A stretch of DNA of 64,000 nt. It comes from Mycobacterium numidiamassiliense. GTDB taxonomy: Bacteria; Actinomycetota; Actinomycetes; Mycobacteriales; Mycobacteriaceae. Location: assembly GCF_900157365.1 (NCBI RefSeq), contig NZ_FUEZ01000004.1:1413066-1477065 (forward strand), in the 5' to 3' direction. Positions 25,686 through 33,967 of this stretch are shown here, one piece after another; position 1 is the stretch's first letter; each line of letters starts with the position of its first letter. Both the position numbers and the translations under genes were made by a program. The notes under the pieces are model-generated. The model did not search any database. It saw nothing but the letters and a program-made list of their open reading frames with translations, and was not told the DNA's origin.

Positions 25686-26485
25686 CACCCGGTGAACTCG
25701 GTCGGTCGTTTCTCCACGAACGCCTGCACGCCCTCGGTGGAGTCGTGCGAATACGACTGGATCTCCTGCGCCATCGCTTCCGCGACGAATGCACCGGACC
25801 GGTCGGTGTCGGGGGAGTCGTTGAGCAGCCGCTTGGTGAATGCGATCGCGGAGGTCGGCGCTCCCGCCAGCCGGCCGGCGAAATCGGCGATCGTGGCGTC
25901 GAAGTCGGCGGCGCTGACCACCCGGTTCACCAGCCCTAGCGTGAATGCCTCACTGGCTGAGAGCTTTTCGCCGAAGAACGCCATCTCCTTGGCCTTCTGC
26001 ATACCGATGCGGCGGGGCAGCAGATAGCAGCCGCCACCGTCGACAACCAGCCCACGCTTGACGAAAGACTCTGCGAAGTAGGCAGTTTCGGTCGCGATCA
26101 CCAGATCCGAGGCGTATACGACGTGGGCCCCCAGGCCCGTCGCCGCACCGTGCACCGCGGAGATCACCGGCTTGTTGCAGTCCAGCACGCTGGCCACCAG
26201 CTTCTGGGCGCCGTTCATGATGCGCCGCGTCGGCTCCAGCACCCGCTTCTCGCCCTTCTCGCGCCGTTCGGCCAGCGATCCCACGTCGGCGCCGGAGCAG
26301 AAGTGCTTACCGTTGGCCCGCAGCACCACCACGCGTACCTTCTCGTCGGCGTCGGCGGCGGCCAGTAACGCGATCAGGGCATCGCGATCATCGGGACGTA
26401 CCGCGTTGGCGGCCTCGGGCCGGTTCAAAGTGATCGTCATGACGCCGTCCGCGATGTCGGACAAAATTGCTGCCTGCGTGTTCAT
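25682..26485 (-). CDS. Enoyl-CoA hydratase/isomerase family protein
   Basis: This 267-residue crotonase-fold enzyme has the first oxyanion strand KHFCSGADVGSLAE and the second, HGAATGLGAHVVYASD. It would hydrate an enoyl-CoA or catalyse another crotonase reaction. The ATG at 26485 overlaps the P450 stop by 4 bp; an upstream extension runs through the P450 gene and is rejected. Its operon also encodes a dehydrogenase able to act on the product. Confidence 0.9.
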   Translation of the reverse strand: MNTQAAILSDIADGVMTITLNRPEAANAVRPDDRDALIALLAAADADEKVRVVVLRANGKHFCSGADVGSLAERREKGEKRVLEPTRRIMNGAQKLVASVLDCNKPVISAVHGAATGLGAHVVYASDLVIATETAYFAESFVKRGLVVDGGGCYLLPRRIGMQKAKEMAFFGEKLSASEAFTLGLVNRVVSAADFDATIADFAGRLAGAPTSAIAFTKRLLNDSPDTDRSGAFVAEAMAQEIQSYSHDSTEGVQAFVEKRPTEFTGW

Positions 26486-27756
26486 GGTGTGTACGTGGCT
26501 TTCAGGTGCTTGATGCCGTTGACGAAGTTCGACCTCAGCATGACCGGTTCGCCAACCGCGGTGATGTCGGGGTAGCGCTCGTAGAGCATCTGAAACGCCA
26601 CGTTCAGCTCCAACCGGGCCAGGTGCGCACCCAGGCAATAGTGCGGTCCCGGGCCACCGAAAGCGATGTGGTTGTTGGGTTTTCGCGCGATATCGAAGCG
26701 CTCCGGCTGGTCGAATACTGCCGGGTCGCGGTTGGCGGCGGGATACCAAACCACGACCTTGTCACCGGCGTTGAAGGTGTGGGTGACCCCGCCATGGGCG
26801 TCGGTCAACGTCACGCCGTCGCGGGTCACGGTGCGGCGCATGTGGATCACCGGGCTGGCATACCGCAAGATTTCCTCGACCGCGGTGGGCGCCATCTCGT
26901 CGTAGTTCGCCAGCAGGCGGTCGCGCTGCTCGGGGTGCGCGCTGAGAGTGAGCAGGCCGTGAGTCAGCGCATTGCGGGTAGTCTCGTTGCCCGCGCCAAT
27001 CAGCAGGATGAAGAACTTGGCCAGCTCCTGGGGGGTGAGGTTTTCTTCGTCGGAGTTGACCAGCTTGCTGATCACGTCGTCGCGGGGATGGGCGATGCGG
27101 TCCTCGGCAATTTGCTTGAGCAGCTCGATGAGCTGCTCGCTGATCTCGGTGACGGCGGCCCCGATGCCGGCGACGGTCTGGTCGGGTACGTACTCGGGGT
27201 CCGAAGCGCCGAGCACGATATTGGTCGCGCGCAGGATGAACTGTTCGTGTTCGCGTGGGACGCCAAGCATGTTGTCGATGATGCGCAGCGGCAGCAGCGT
27301 CGCGAACGACGAGACGAAGTCGCAGTCACCCGAACGGGGCATCTCCTCGAGGATCTCGGCAGTGGTCTCTTCGGCCAGGCCACGGAGCTCGGAGAGCATG
27401 CGGGGGGTGAAGCCGCGCGAGACGATCTTGCGCAGCCGCATGTGTTCGGGATCGTCCATGTCGATGATGGAGCCCCGGTATTCGCGCATCTCGGCGGTCT
27501 GGTCGAAAATCTGCGTGCCCTGCCCGGAACTGAAGTCGCTGGGGCGCCGGCTGATGTCGACAACGTCGCGGTGGGCGCCGACCGCCCAGAACCCGCGGGG
27601 CCGCGGCGAGTCGGGTCGGTTGGTCCGAACGAAGACTGGACCGTCGGCCTCGCGAAGGCGCCGGTAGAGCTCGCTCCGGTCCGCCGGACGCTCCTGCCAC
27701 CACCGCAGATCGATCAGCGGTGCGAACTGCTGCTCGTCGGTGTCGATCGCGCTCAC
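26482..27756 (-). CDS. Cytochrome P450
   Basis: This 424-residue P450 has I-helix LIGAGNETTRNA, K-helix EEILR and the haem loop FGGPGPHYCLGAH with axial Cys at about residue 374. It heads a five-gene leftward operon whose members all overlap by 4 bp. The GTG at 27756 is preferred to a GTG at 27774 because the latter lies inside the operator palindrome; the likely -10 (CAGAAT) then makes the mRNA nearly leaderless. Hydroxylation feeding into beta-oxidation is the likely role. Confidence 0.9.
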   Translation of the reverse strand: MSAIDTDEQQFAPLIDLRWWQERPADRSELYRRLREADGPVFVRTNRPDSPRPRGFWAVGAHRDVVDISRRPSDFSSGQGTQIFDQTAEMREYRGSIIDMDDPEHMRLRKIVSRGFTPRMLSELRGLAEETTAEILEEMPRSGDCDFVSSFATLLPLRIIDNMLGVPREHEQFILRATNIVLGASDPEYVPDQTVAGIGAAVTEISEQLIELLKQIAEDRIAHPRDDVISKLVNSDEENLTPQELAKFFILLIGAGNETTRNALTHGLLTLSAHPEQRDRLLANYDEMAPTAVEEILRYASPVIHMRRTVTRDGVTLTDAHGGVTHTFNAGDKVVVWYPAANRDPAVFDQPERFDIARKPNNHIAFGGPGPHYCLGAHLARLELNVAFQMLYERYPDITAVGEPVMLRSNFVNGIKHLKATYTP

Positions 27757-27768
27757 AGCACCCGATTC

Positions 27769-27782
27769 TGGCACTCATGTCA
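27769..27782. promoter_or_regulatory. Candidate operator of the leftward P450 operon (14-bp class)
   Basis: TGGCACTCATGTCA sits within the spacer of a minus-strand promoter (TTGCCT, 17 bp, CAGAAT) reading into the P450 gene. The block CCGATTCTGGCA-N4-TGTCA is shared exactly with the ALDH promoter at 31.59 kb apart from the variable 4 bp. Confidence 0.6.
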
Positions 27783-27834
27783 CTTATAGGCAATGCCGTG
27801 ATACTGGATAAGTGGCGCAATGGCGCAATATTTC

Positions 27835-27870
27835 TTGACCGCTGCCACGAGTTATCTAACATTAGTGTCA
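27835..27870 (+). promoter_or_regulatory. Promoter and 14-bp operator of the Gfo/Idh gene
   Basis: A -35 TTGACC (27835-27840), 16-bp spacer and -10 TAACAT (27857-27862) are followed by the oxidoreductase start at 27902. The palindrome TAACATTAGTGTCA (27857-27870; on the other strand TGACACTAATGTTA) covers the -10. The surrounding ATCTAACATWAGTGTCACT block recurs upstream of the extradiol dioxygenase at 36.12 kb. Confidence 0.55.
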
Positions 27871-27901
27871 CTGCAACCGGAAGGTCGTCGAAGGAGAGCG
27901 C

Positions 27902-29023
27902 ATGACGTTACGGGTCGGCATCATCGGCGTCGGGTGGGGCGCGCACGTGCAGGTACCCGGTTTCCGGGCGGCCAAGGGCTTCGAGCCGGTCGCGCTGTGT
28001 GCGCGCACACCCGCGCGGCTGGAACGCGTGGCGGCGAGGCTGGGGATCGAACAGACCTCCACCGACTGGCAATCCTTCGTGACTCGCGACGACCTCGACG
28101 TCATCTCGGTCGCGACTCCCACCGTGCTGCACCGCGAGATGACGATCGCCGCACTCGCGGCAGGTAAGCCCGTGTTGTGCGAGAAGCCGCTGGCCGGTGA
28201 CCTCGAAGCGGCCCGCCACATGGTCCGTGCCGCGGCCGATTCCAAGCTGCCGACCGCCTGCTGTTTCGAAAACCGGTGGAACCCGGACTGGTTGGCCGTC
28301 GCGGACCGGGTGCGCTCGGGCTTCCTCGGCTCGCAGTACCTCGCGCGGGTCAGTCGCAGCGCGTCCTACTGGCATCCGAGTCATCCGCTTCAGGCCCATT
28401 GGATGTACGACCGCGAGCAGGGCGGCGGTTATCTGGCCGGCATGCTGGTGCACGACCTGGACTTCCTGTGCAGCCTGCTGGGCCGCCCCGTGTCGGTGTG
28501 CGCGGAGGTTCGCACCAGCGACCCCGTCCGCGAACTGCCCGACGGCGGGACCCTGCCCGTGACCGCCGACGACACCGCGGCACTGCTGATGCGCATGGAG
28601 TCCGGGCTGACGGTCATTCTGAGCCTCTCGGTGATGGGCGCCCACGCCGATCACTACCGCCTCGAATTGTTCGGCTCCGATGGGACCATCATCGGCGACG
28701 GCGACTTGCGTTCCGCGGCATACAGTCTCGGTACTGCCACCGATGCGGGATTGAGTCCCCTGACGGTGGATGAACGCGAGCCCGCGCACCCCGAGCGGTT
28801 GCCCGGGGGACTGGCCGGTCACGCCAGCAGGGCGATGGCGCTGATGCTGCAGGATTGGCTGCCCGCGTTCGACGGTGGCCCCAGCGACGCGGCCACCTTT
28901 GAGGACGGGCTGCTGTCGCTCGCGGTCATCGATGCCGCGCACCGCTCGTCCGAAGGCGGCGGCTGGGAGCCGGTGCGCGCGTGGCTGGACGATCAGCCGA
29001 TCGAGGCCTCGGCGGGCGGATAG
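27902..29023 (+). CDS. Gfo/Idh/MocA family NAD(P)-dependent oxidoreductase
   Basis: This 373-residue protein has the N-terminal Rossmann motif GIIGVGWGAHVQVPGF, the family hallmark CEKPLAGDLEAA, and a C-terminal mixed-sheet domain. The family oxidises or reduces sugars, cyclitols and also dihydrodiols, so aromatic dihydrodiol dehydrogenation is one possibility alongside the Rieske dioxygenase. ATG 27902 has AAGGAGAG upstream. Its 3' end overlaps the convergent alcohol dehydrogenase gene by 31 bp. Confidence 0.85.
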   Translation: MTLRVGIIGVGWGAHVQVPGFRAAKGFEPVALCARTPARLERVAARLGIEQTSTDWQSFVTRDDLDVISVATPTVLHREMTIAALAAGKPVLCEKPLAGDLEAARHMVRAAADSKLPTACCFENRWNPDWLAVADRVRSGFLGSQYLARVSRSASYWHPSHPLQAHWMYDREQGGGYLAGMLVHDLDFLCSLLGRPVSVCAEVRTSDPVRELPDGGTLPVTADDTAALLMRMESGLTVILSLSVMGAHADHYRLELFGSDGTIIGDGDLRSAAYSLGTATDAGLSPLTVDEREPAHPERLPGGLAGHASRAMALMLQDWLPAFDGGPSDAATFEDGLLSLAVIDAAHRSSEGGGWEPVRAWLDDQPIEASAGG

Positions 29024-30126
29024 ATCAGGACGCCACGGATATTGGCGCCGGCGTGCATGTCGGCGTAACCGTCATTGACCTTCTCCAAGGGGTAGGTGCG
29101 AGTGACCATGGATTCGAGGTCCACCTGCCCGGCGCTGTACAGCTCGAGGATCTTCGGGATGTCGGCACGGGGATTGCCCGAGCCGTAGAGAGTTCCGACG
29201 ATCTGCTTCTCCGTCAGGGTGAGGTCCATCAGATTGGCCCGGATCTCCCGCTCCCGCATCGGGTGGATGTTAGTGACCACCAGCCGGCCACGCTTGGCCG
29301 TCATGGCCAACGCCCGGCCGACCAGTTGGCCGTCACCGACTCCCATCGCGCAGATGAACTTGTCCACCCCGCGGTTCCAGGTTGCCTCGGCGACAACGTC
29401 TTTCGCCTCGTTCCAGTCCGCCGCGGTGTGAGTGGCTCCCATCTTCACCGCTTCGGCCCGCTTGTACTCGGACGGATCTATGACGGTGATCGTGCGGGCT
29501 CCCGCGAGCCGAGCGCCCTGTACCGCCGCGGCTCCGATGCCACCGACCCCGGCGATGGCGACCGTGTCGCCCGGGCGGACGTCGGCGGCATAGACCGACG
29601 ATCCCCAACCGGTAATGAACCCGCAGCCGAGAAGACAGGCCAGGTCGAGGCGATAGTGCTCCGGGATCTTCACGCAACTCGCCTCGTGCACCACGGTGTG
29701 GTGCGCGAATGAGCCGACGCCGCAGGCCAGTGCGAGGTCGTCGTCGCCGAGATGATGGCGAGCGGTGCCGTCGTGAATCTGCATGCCCGAGTAGATCTTT
29801 GCGCCAAGGTCGCACAGGCTCTGATGGCCCGTCGAGCAGGAGGGGCACCGGCCGCACGACGGGATGAAGCTGAACACCACGTGGTCGCCCGGCGACAGCC
29901 ACGACACGTGCTCGCCGACGGACTTGACCACACCCGCACCCTCGTGGCCACCGATGCAGGGCAGTCGGATCGGCATGTCGCCGGTGACGAGGTGGTCGTC
30001 GGAGTGGCACATGCCCGAGGCGTGCAGTTCGACCAACACCTCGGTCGCCTTCGGCGCGTCGAGCTCGATGGACTCGATGGACCAGGGAGTGTTGCGTTCG
30101 AACAGGACCGCTGCGTGGGTCTGCAC
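28993..30126 (-). CDS. NDMA-dependent alcohol dehydrogenase (zinc, MDR family)
   Basis: This 377-residue zinc alcohol dehydrogenase has catalytic-zinc ligands C40 and H61 and a structural-zinc lobe C91, C94, C97, C105. The sequence around GMCHSDDHLVTGD and FSFIPSCGRCPSCSTGH is typical of actinobacterial NDMA-dependent enzymes, which hold NAD tightly and pass electrons to mycofactocin. GTG 30126 follows GGAAGGGA. It lies 16 nt after an aldehyde dehydrogenase gene, so alcohol-to-acid oxidation is a natural reading. Confidence 0.9.
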   Translation of the reverse strand: MQTHAAVLFERNTPWSIESIELDAPKATEVLVELHASGMCHSDDHLVTGDMPIRLPCIGGHEGAGVVKSVGEHVSWLSPGDHVVFSFIPSCGRCPSCSTGHQSLCDLGAKIYSGMQIHDGTARHHLGDDDLALACGVGSFAHHTVVHEASCVKIPEHYRLDLACLLGCGFITGWGSSVYAADVRPGDTVAIAGVGGIGAAAVQGARLAGARTITVIDPSEYKRAEAVKMGATHTAADWNEAKDVVAEATWNRGVDKFICAMGVGDGQLVGRALAMTAKRGRLVVTNIHPMREREIRANLMDLTLTEKQIVGTLYGSGNPRADIPKILELYSAGQVDLESMVTRTYPLEKVNDGYADMHAGANIRGVLIYPPAEASIG

Positions 30127-30142
30127 TGGAATCCCTTCCGGC

Positions 30143-31579
30143 TCAACGAATGATGGCGTGATGTTCGACGAACCCGGCGATGCCCTCGGGGCCCCCCTCG
30201 CGTCCGATGCCGGACTGCTTGAATCCGCCGAACGGGCTGGCGAAGTCGAGCACGGCGGTCGAGTTGACGGCCACCGAACCTACCAGCAGTTGGGCCGCCA
30301 CGGCCGCCGCCCGTTCCGCGTCGGCAGACCACACCGCGCCGACCAGCCCGTAGCGGGAGTCGTTGGCGATGGCCACCGCCTCAGCGGCGTCGTCGGGGCC
30401 GGTGTCGTCGTAGGGGATCACGACCGCGACCGGTCCGAAAACCTCCTCGCGGGCGATTTCCATGTCGTTGGTCGCAGCAACAAGCGTGGGCGAGACGAAC
30501 CACCCTGGGCGGTCGGGCCGCTCGCCACCGACCAGCACGGTGGCGCCGTCCTGCCGCGCGCGCCGCAGGAACCCCTCGACCCTCTCGCGCGCGGCCTCGT
30601 TGATCAGCGGACCAACATTGGTGGCCCGGTCGGCGGGATCCCCGACGATCAGCCCGGCGACTGCGGCAGTCAGTGCTGCCGCAAATTCGTCGTAGCGGCT
30701 GCGCGGCAACAAGATTCGCGTCAGCGCGGCGCACAGCTGGCCGTTGTTGCCCATCACGCCGGCGACCAAACCGCGCACCGTTGTCTCGAGCGGCGCGTCG
30801 GGCAGCACGATGGCCGGCGACTTGCCGCCCAGTTCGGTGCTGCAGCGGCGGATTCGGGAGCCGCACGACGCCGCGATCCTGGCGCCGACGGCAGTCGAGC
30901 CGGTGAAGCTGACCTTGTCGACACCCGGATGTTCGGTCAGCAGCTCGCCGGTTTCGGCGCCACCGTTGACGACGTTGACGACTCCGTCGGGCAGACCAGC
31001 CTCCTCGATCGCCTCCATCAGCACGCCGAATTCGAGCGGGGCGTCGGGCGCTGGCTTGAGCACCACCGTGCACCCCGCGGCCAACGCGGGACCGAGCTTC
31101 AACGCGGCGATGAACAGCGGCGTGTTCCACGGCACGATGGCGCCGACCACGCCGACGGGAAGCTGACGCACCTCGACGGTGCCGCCCGTCATCGATGGAC
31201 GGATGGCGGAGAACGGGTAGTCCGGGGTGATCGCCGCGTAGGCGCGCAGCACGCCGACCGCGGTGATGACCTGACCGAACGTGCTCCAGGATCGCGGCGA
31301 GCCGATCTCCGCGGTCGTCAGGTCCGCCAGTTCGCCCTTGCGGCTGCTCAGCGCGTCGGCGAGTCGCCCCAGCGCGGCGCCGCGATCGGCAGCGGAGGCC
31401 CGCCCCCAGGGCTGCTGTGCGCCGCGGGCTGCGGCGACCGCGGAGTCCACTTCCGCACGGCCGGCGACACCGACCGTGCCGAGTAGCTCGCCGGTGGTCG
31501 GGGACGTCACATGCAGTGTTCCGGTGTGCGCGCCCGACACCCACTTGCCTGCAGCGTAGCTCGCCGCCAACTCGATCAT
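30143..31579 (-). CDS. Aldehyde dehydrogenase family protein
   Basis: This 478-residue NAD(P)-dependent ALDH has the general-base Glu in STELGGKSPAIV and the nucleophilic Cys in NNGQLCAALTR, with PWNTPLFIAALKL in the coenzyme domain. ATG at 31579 (or GTG at 31585) is chosen because a longer frame starting at 31606 would begin inside the operator at 31592. With the downstream alcohol dehydrogenase it would convert a primary alcohol, perhaps a P450 product, to a carboxylate for CoA ligation. Confidence 0.9.
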   Translation of the reverse strand: MIELAASYAAGKWVSGAHTGTLHVTSPTTGELLGTVGVAGRAEVDSAVAAARGAQQPWGRASAADRGAALGRLADALSSRKGELADLTTAEIGSPRSWSTFGQVITAVGVLRAYAAITPDYPFSAIRPSMTGGTVEVRQLPVGVVGAIVPWNTPLFIAALKLGPALAAGCTVVLKPAPDAPLEFGVLMEAIEEAGLPDGVVNVVNGGAETGELLTEHPGVDKVSFTGSTAVGARIAASCGSRIRRCSTELGGKSPAIVLPDAPLETTVRGLVAGVMGNNGQLCAALTRILLPRSRYDEFAAALTAAVAGLIVGDPADRATNVGPLINEAARERVEGFLRRARQDGATVLVGGERPDRPGWFVSPTLVAATNDMEIAREEVFGPVAVVIPYDDTGPDDAAEAVAIANDSRYGLVGAVWSADAERAAAVAAQLLVGSVAVNSTAVLDFASPFGGFKQSGIGREGGPEGIAGFVEHHAIIR

Positions 31580-31591
31580 GGGCACCGATTC

Positions 31592-31605
31592 TGGCAGCAA
31601 TGTCA
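31592..31605. promoter_or_regulatory. Candidate operator of the ALDH-ADH operon (14-bp class)
   Basis: TGGCAGCAATGTCA lies in the spacer of a minus-strand promoter (TTGTCC, 17 bp, CAGAAT) whose -10 is within about 10 nt of the ALDH start. Layout and flanks match the P450 promoter at 27.77 kb. Confidence 0.6.
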
Positions 31606-31667
31606 TCTTTGGACAAGCAGCTCATTGGTAATGACGCGATATTTCAGTTTCGGTTCTGCTGATTTTC

Positions 31668-31682
31668 TGACAGTATTGGTCA
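31668..31682. promoter_or_regulatory. Degenerate operator-like site before the dehydratase/tandem-TetR operon
   Basis: TGACAGTATTGGTCA has TGACA and GGTCA arms with a 5-bp gap and overlaps a -10-like CAGTAT (31671-31676), 8 nt before the ATG at 31685. It is weaker than the 14-bp sites and might be the autoregulatory site of the tandem TetR. Confidence 0.35.
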
Positions 31683-31684
31683 CT

Positions 31685-32119
31685 ATGACTGCATCGCCTG
31701 CCGGGGGCGCCGACGATACTGCCGGACGGCCATGGGAGCTGGTCGTGGAGCGCGGCAAGATCGCCGAGTTCGCCGAGGCCATGTTGTGCGACGACCCCTC
31801 ATACCGTGGTCCGGACGCGATCATGCCGCCGACGTTTTTGACCACCGCAGGCCGCTGGGCGCCCGCCGGCGTCCGAGTCGACGTGGGTTTCGATCGCAAG
31901 CGCCTGCTGCACGGCGAACAGGAGTACATCTTCCACGGCGACCTGCCCGCCGCAGGGGACGTCCTGACCGCACAGGAGCGGGTAGTCGGCCGGTACTCGA
32001 AACCGGGCAAACGTGGAGGCACAATGCGTTTCGCCACCGTGGTCACCGAGTACCGCGACGCTGGGGGAGCGCTCGTCGCCGAGGCCAAGGCCACCTTCAT
32101 CGAGACGGCCCCGCGATGA
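31685..32119 (+). CDS. FAS1-like (MaoC N-terminal type) dehydratase domain protein
   Basis: This 144-residue protein has the fold of the N-terminal half of MaoC-type dehydratases (KIAEFAEAMLCDDP, IMPPTFLTTAGRWA, LLHGEQEYIFHGD, VVTEYRDAGGALVAEAKATF). Such non-catalytic halves pair with a separate catalytic MaoC subunit, as in the HtdX/Y or ChsH1-ChsH2 type hydratases. ATG 31685 is nearly leaderless. The ATGA overlap with the next gene supports a heteromeric enoyl-CoA hydratase. Confidence 0.83.
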   Translation: MTASPAGGADDTAGRPWELVVERGKIAEFAEAMLCDDPSYRGPDAIMPPTFLTTAGRWAPAGVRVDVGFDRKRLLHGEQEYIFHGDLPAAGDVLTAQERVVGRYSKPGKRGGTMRFATVVTEYRDAGGALVAEAKATFIETAPR

Positions 32120-32601
32120 GCTCTGGCAACGGGGGTGGGGCACAGCTGGCGGCGGCCACCGCCTTGAGGGTGGGTACCCAGGCACCGGCCCGTGAGTTCG
32201 GCCCGCTCACCCGGCAGATGTTCGTCCGCTACGCCGGCGCGTCCGGCGACCTCAACCCGATGCATTACGACGATCAGCTCGCGCAGTCCGCCGGCTACCC
32301 TTCGGTGTTCGCGCAGGGCATGTTCTCCGCGGCGTTGCTGGCCGGGTTCGCCACGGATTGGCTGGGCGCGGGCAGCGTGCGCCGTTTCGGTGTCCGCTTT
32401 CGCGAACAGGTCTGGCCGGGCGACGTGCTGACCTGCTCTGGCGTCGTGACTGCGGTATCGACGGAGCCCGACGCCGAACGGGTGCGCGTCGAGTTGACCG
32501 CCACCCGGCAGACGGGCGGCGTCGCGATCACCGGCACCGCGGAGTTCCTCAACCCGCGAAACGCCGCTCGGCGCGACGCGGGTGGCCCGGATCGGCCATA
32601 G
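32116..32601 (+). CDS. MaoC-like (R)-specific enoyl-CoA hydratase subunit
   Basis: This 161-residue hotdog protein has the hydratase-2 motif GASGDLNPMHYDD with the catalytic Asp and His, and the GYPSVFAQGMF loop. It would hydrate a 2-enoyl-CoA, probably together with the subunit encoded just upstream. The tandem TetR gene begins 12 nt after its stop, so enzyme and regulator are co-transcribed. Confidence 0.88.
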   Translation: MSSGNGGGAQLAAATALRVGTQAPAREFGPLTRQMFVRYAGASGDLNPMHYDDQLAQSAGYPSVFAQGMFSAALLAGFATDWLGAGSVRRFGVRFREQVWPGDVLTCSGVVTAVSTEPDAERVRVELTATRQTGGVAITGTAEFLNPRNAARRDAGGPDRP

Positions 32602-32613
32602 GCTGGAAACACC

Positions 32614-33954
32614 ATGTCCGAAGCCTCGATCGTCCGCCGGGCCAGCTACGGCCCCTCCAGCCCCGCCGTGGGCGCTCGCGGTGCCACCACCCGGAGCCGG
32701 ATCGCCGAGGTCTCGTTGGAGCTGTTCGGCCGGGTCGGGTACTTCGACACGTCGGTCGACGCGATAGCGAAAGCGGCCGGGGTCTCCCGGGCCACTCTCT
32801 ATCAGTACTTCAAGGGCAAGGACGAGATCTTCCTCGAGCTGCTCAACGAATGCGGCAGTGCGTTGTTCCGGGTGGCGCGGCGCATCGGCCCGCTTGGACC
32901 TGACGAGGTGGGCTTCGACAATCTGAACTGGTGGCTGGGCGAGTGGAGCTGGGTATTCGACAAGTACTCCACGATGTTCGTGCAGTGGACGGCGATCGCG
33001 TCGTCGGACACCAAGGTGCGCCCCGAAATCACCCGGTTCGTGCGCGGTTATAACCACCGCGTTGCCGCGCGACTCGCTGCCTCGGGCCTTCAGGGCATGG
33101 ACCCGGAAGTCGCCGCCATGATCATGACCGCGCTGGTGCACCGCATCAATCTGTTTGTCCACACCGATCGCGCCTACGACCGCAGCGCCAAGGAAGCGGT
33201 CGACACGTTGTCGGTATTCCTTCAGCTGGCGTTGTTCCCCGACACCTCGCCATCGGTGTTGCGGTCGTTGGCTTTACACGCCAGCGCTGATCCGGCGGGC
33301 GACATCGACGCCGTCGACGTGCCTCCGGCGCCGGGCGTCGAAGGGCTTTCCGTCAGCGAGCGCACCGCGAGTCTCAGCAAGCGCGCCGTCATCACCGTGA
33401 ATGCTTTAGCCGATGCCGGCGCCGCCCAATTCCGTGCCCGGGGCTATCGCAGCACCAGCGTCGACGACATCGTCGAGGCAGCCGACGTTGCGCGCGGCAC
33501 GTTCTACAAGTACTTCAGCGACAAACAGGACCTGCTCGCCGCCGTTGCAGCCGAAATCTATAGCGCCGGAATGGCATTCGCCGACCGGATCGCTGACGTC
33601 GATCCGGTGGCCAAGAAGTCGACGTTGCGGCACTGGCTGGGCACCTACGTCGAGTTTTACGACAAGTATTCGGGTTGCATCGAGGCGTGGGCCGAGGGCG
33701 CCACCGACGATCCCACGATCGTGAGCATCGGGGAGAACGGTCAGGTGCAGATGGACATCGGCGCGGCCAGGATGCTGATCCGCGGACCGGATCGGTACCC
33801 GTTCGATCCGGTGGTCTCGGCACTGATACTGCGCGCGCTCGTCACCCGGGTGCCGCAGGCCGCTCTCGATCTGCCCGACCCGATTGACGACGACGATCTG
33901 ATCGACGTGTTGATGAACTGCATCAACCGCGGCTTCTTCGGGCGCGCAAAGTAG
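32614..33954 (+). CDS. Tandem double-TetR transcriptional regulator
   Basis: This 446-residue protein contains two complete TetR units in one chain. The first HTH is near residues 35-67 (TSVDAIAKAAGVSRATLYQYF), the second near 270-302 (TSVDDIVEAADVARGTFYKYF, each split by its turn), each followed by a helical ligand domain. Ordinary TetRs are about 200 residues; the best-known double TetR is Mce3R of M. tuberculosis (about 406 residues), which represses lipid-related genes. Fusion allows a monomer to bind like a dimer and to sense two ligands. Its operon and location amid the 14-bp palindromes make it a candidate for binding that class. Confidence 0.9.
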   Translation: MSEASIVRRASYGPSSPAVGARGATTRSRIAEVSLELFGRVGYFDTSVDAIAKAAGVSRATLYQYFKGKDEIFLELLNECGSALFRVARRIGPLGPDEVGFDNLNWWLGEWSWVFDKYSTMFVQWTAIASSDTKVRPEITRFVRGYNHRVAARLAASGLQGMDPEVAAMIMTALVHRINLFVHTDRAYDRSAKEAVDTLSVFLQLALFPDTSPSVLRSLALHASADPAGDIDAVDVPPAPGVEGLSVSERTASLSKRAVITVNALADAGAAQFRARGYRSTSVDDIVEAADVARGTFYKYFSDKQDLLAAVAAEIYSAGMAFADRIADVDPVAKKSTLRHWLGTYVEFYDKYSGCIEAWAEGATDDPTIVSIGENGQVQMDIGAARMLIRGPDRYPFDPVVSALILRALVTRVPQAALDLPDPIDDDDLIDVLMNCINRGFFGRAK

Positions 33955-33967
33955 TTGGGGTCATGCG

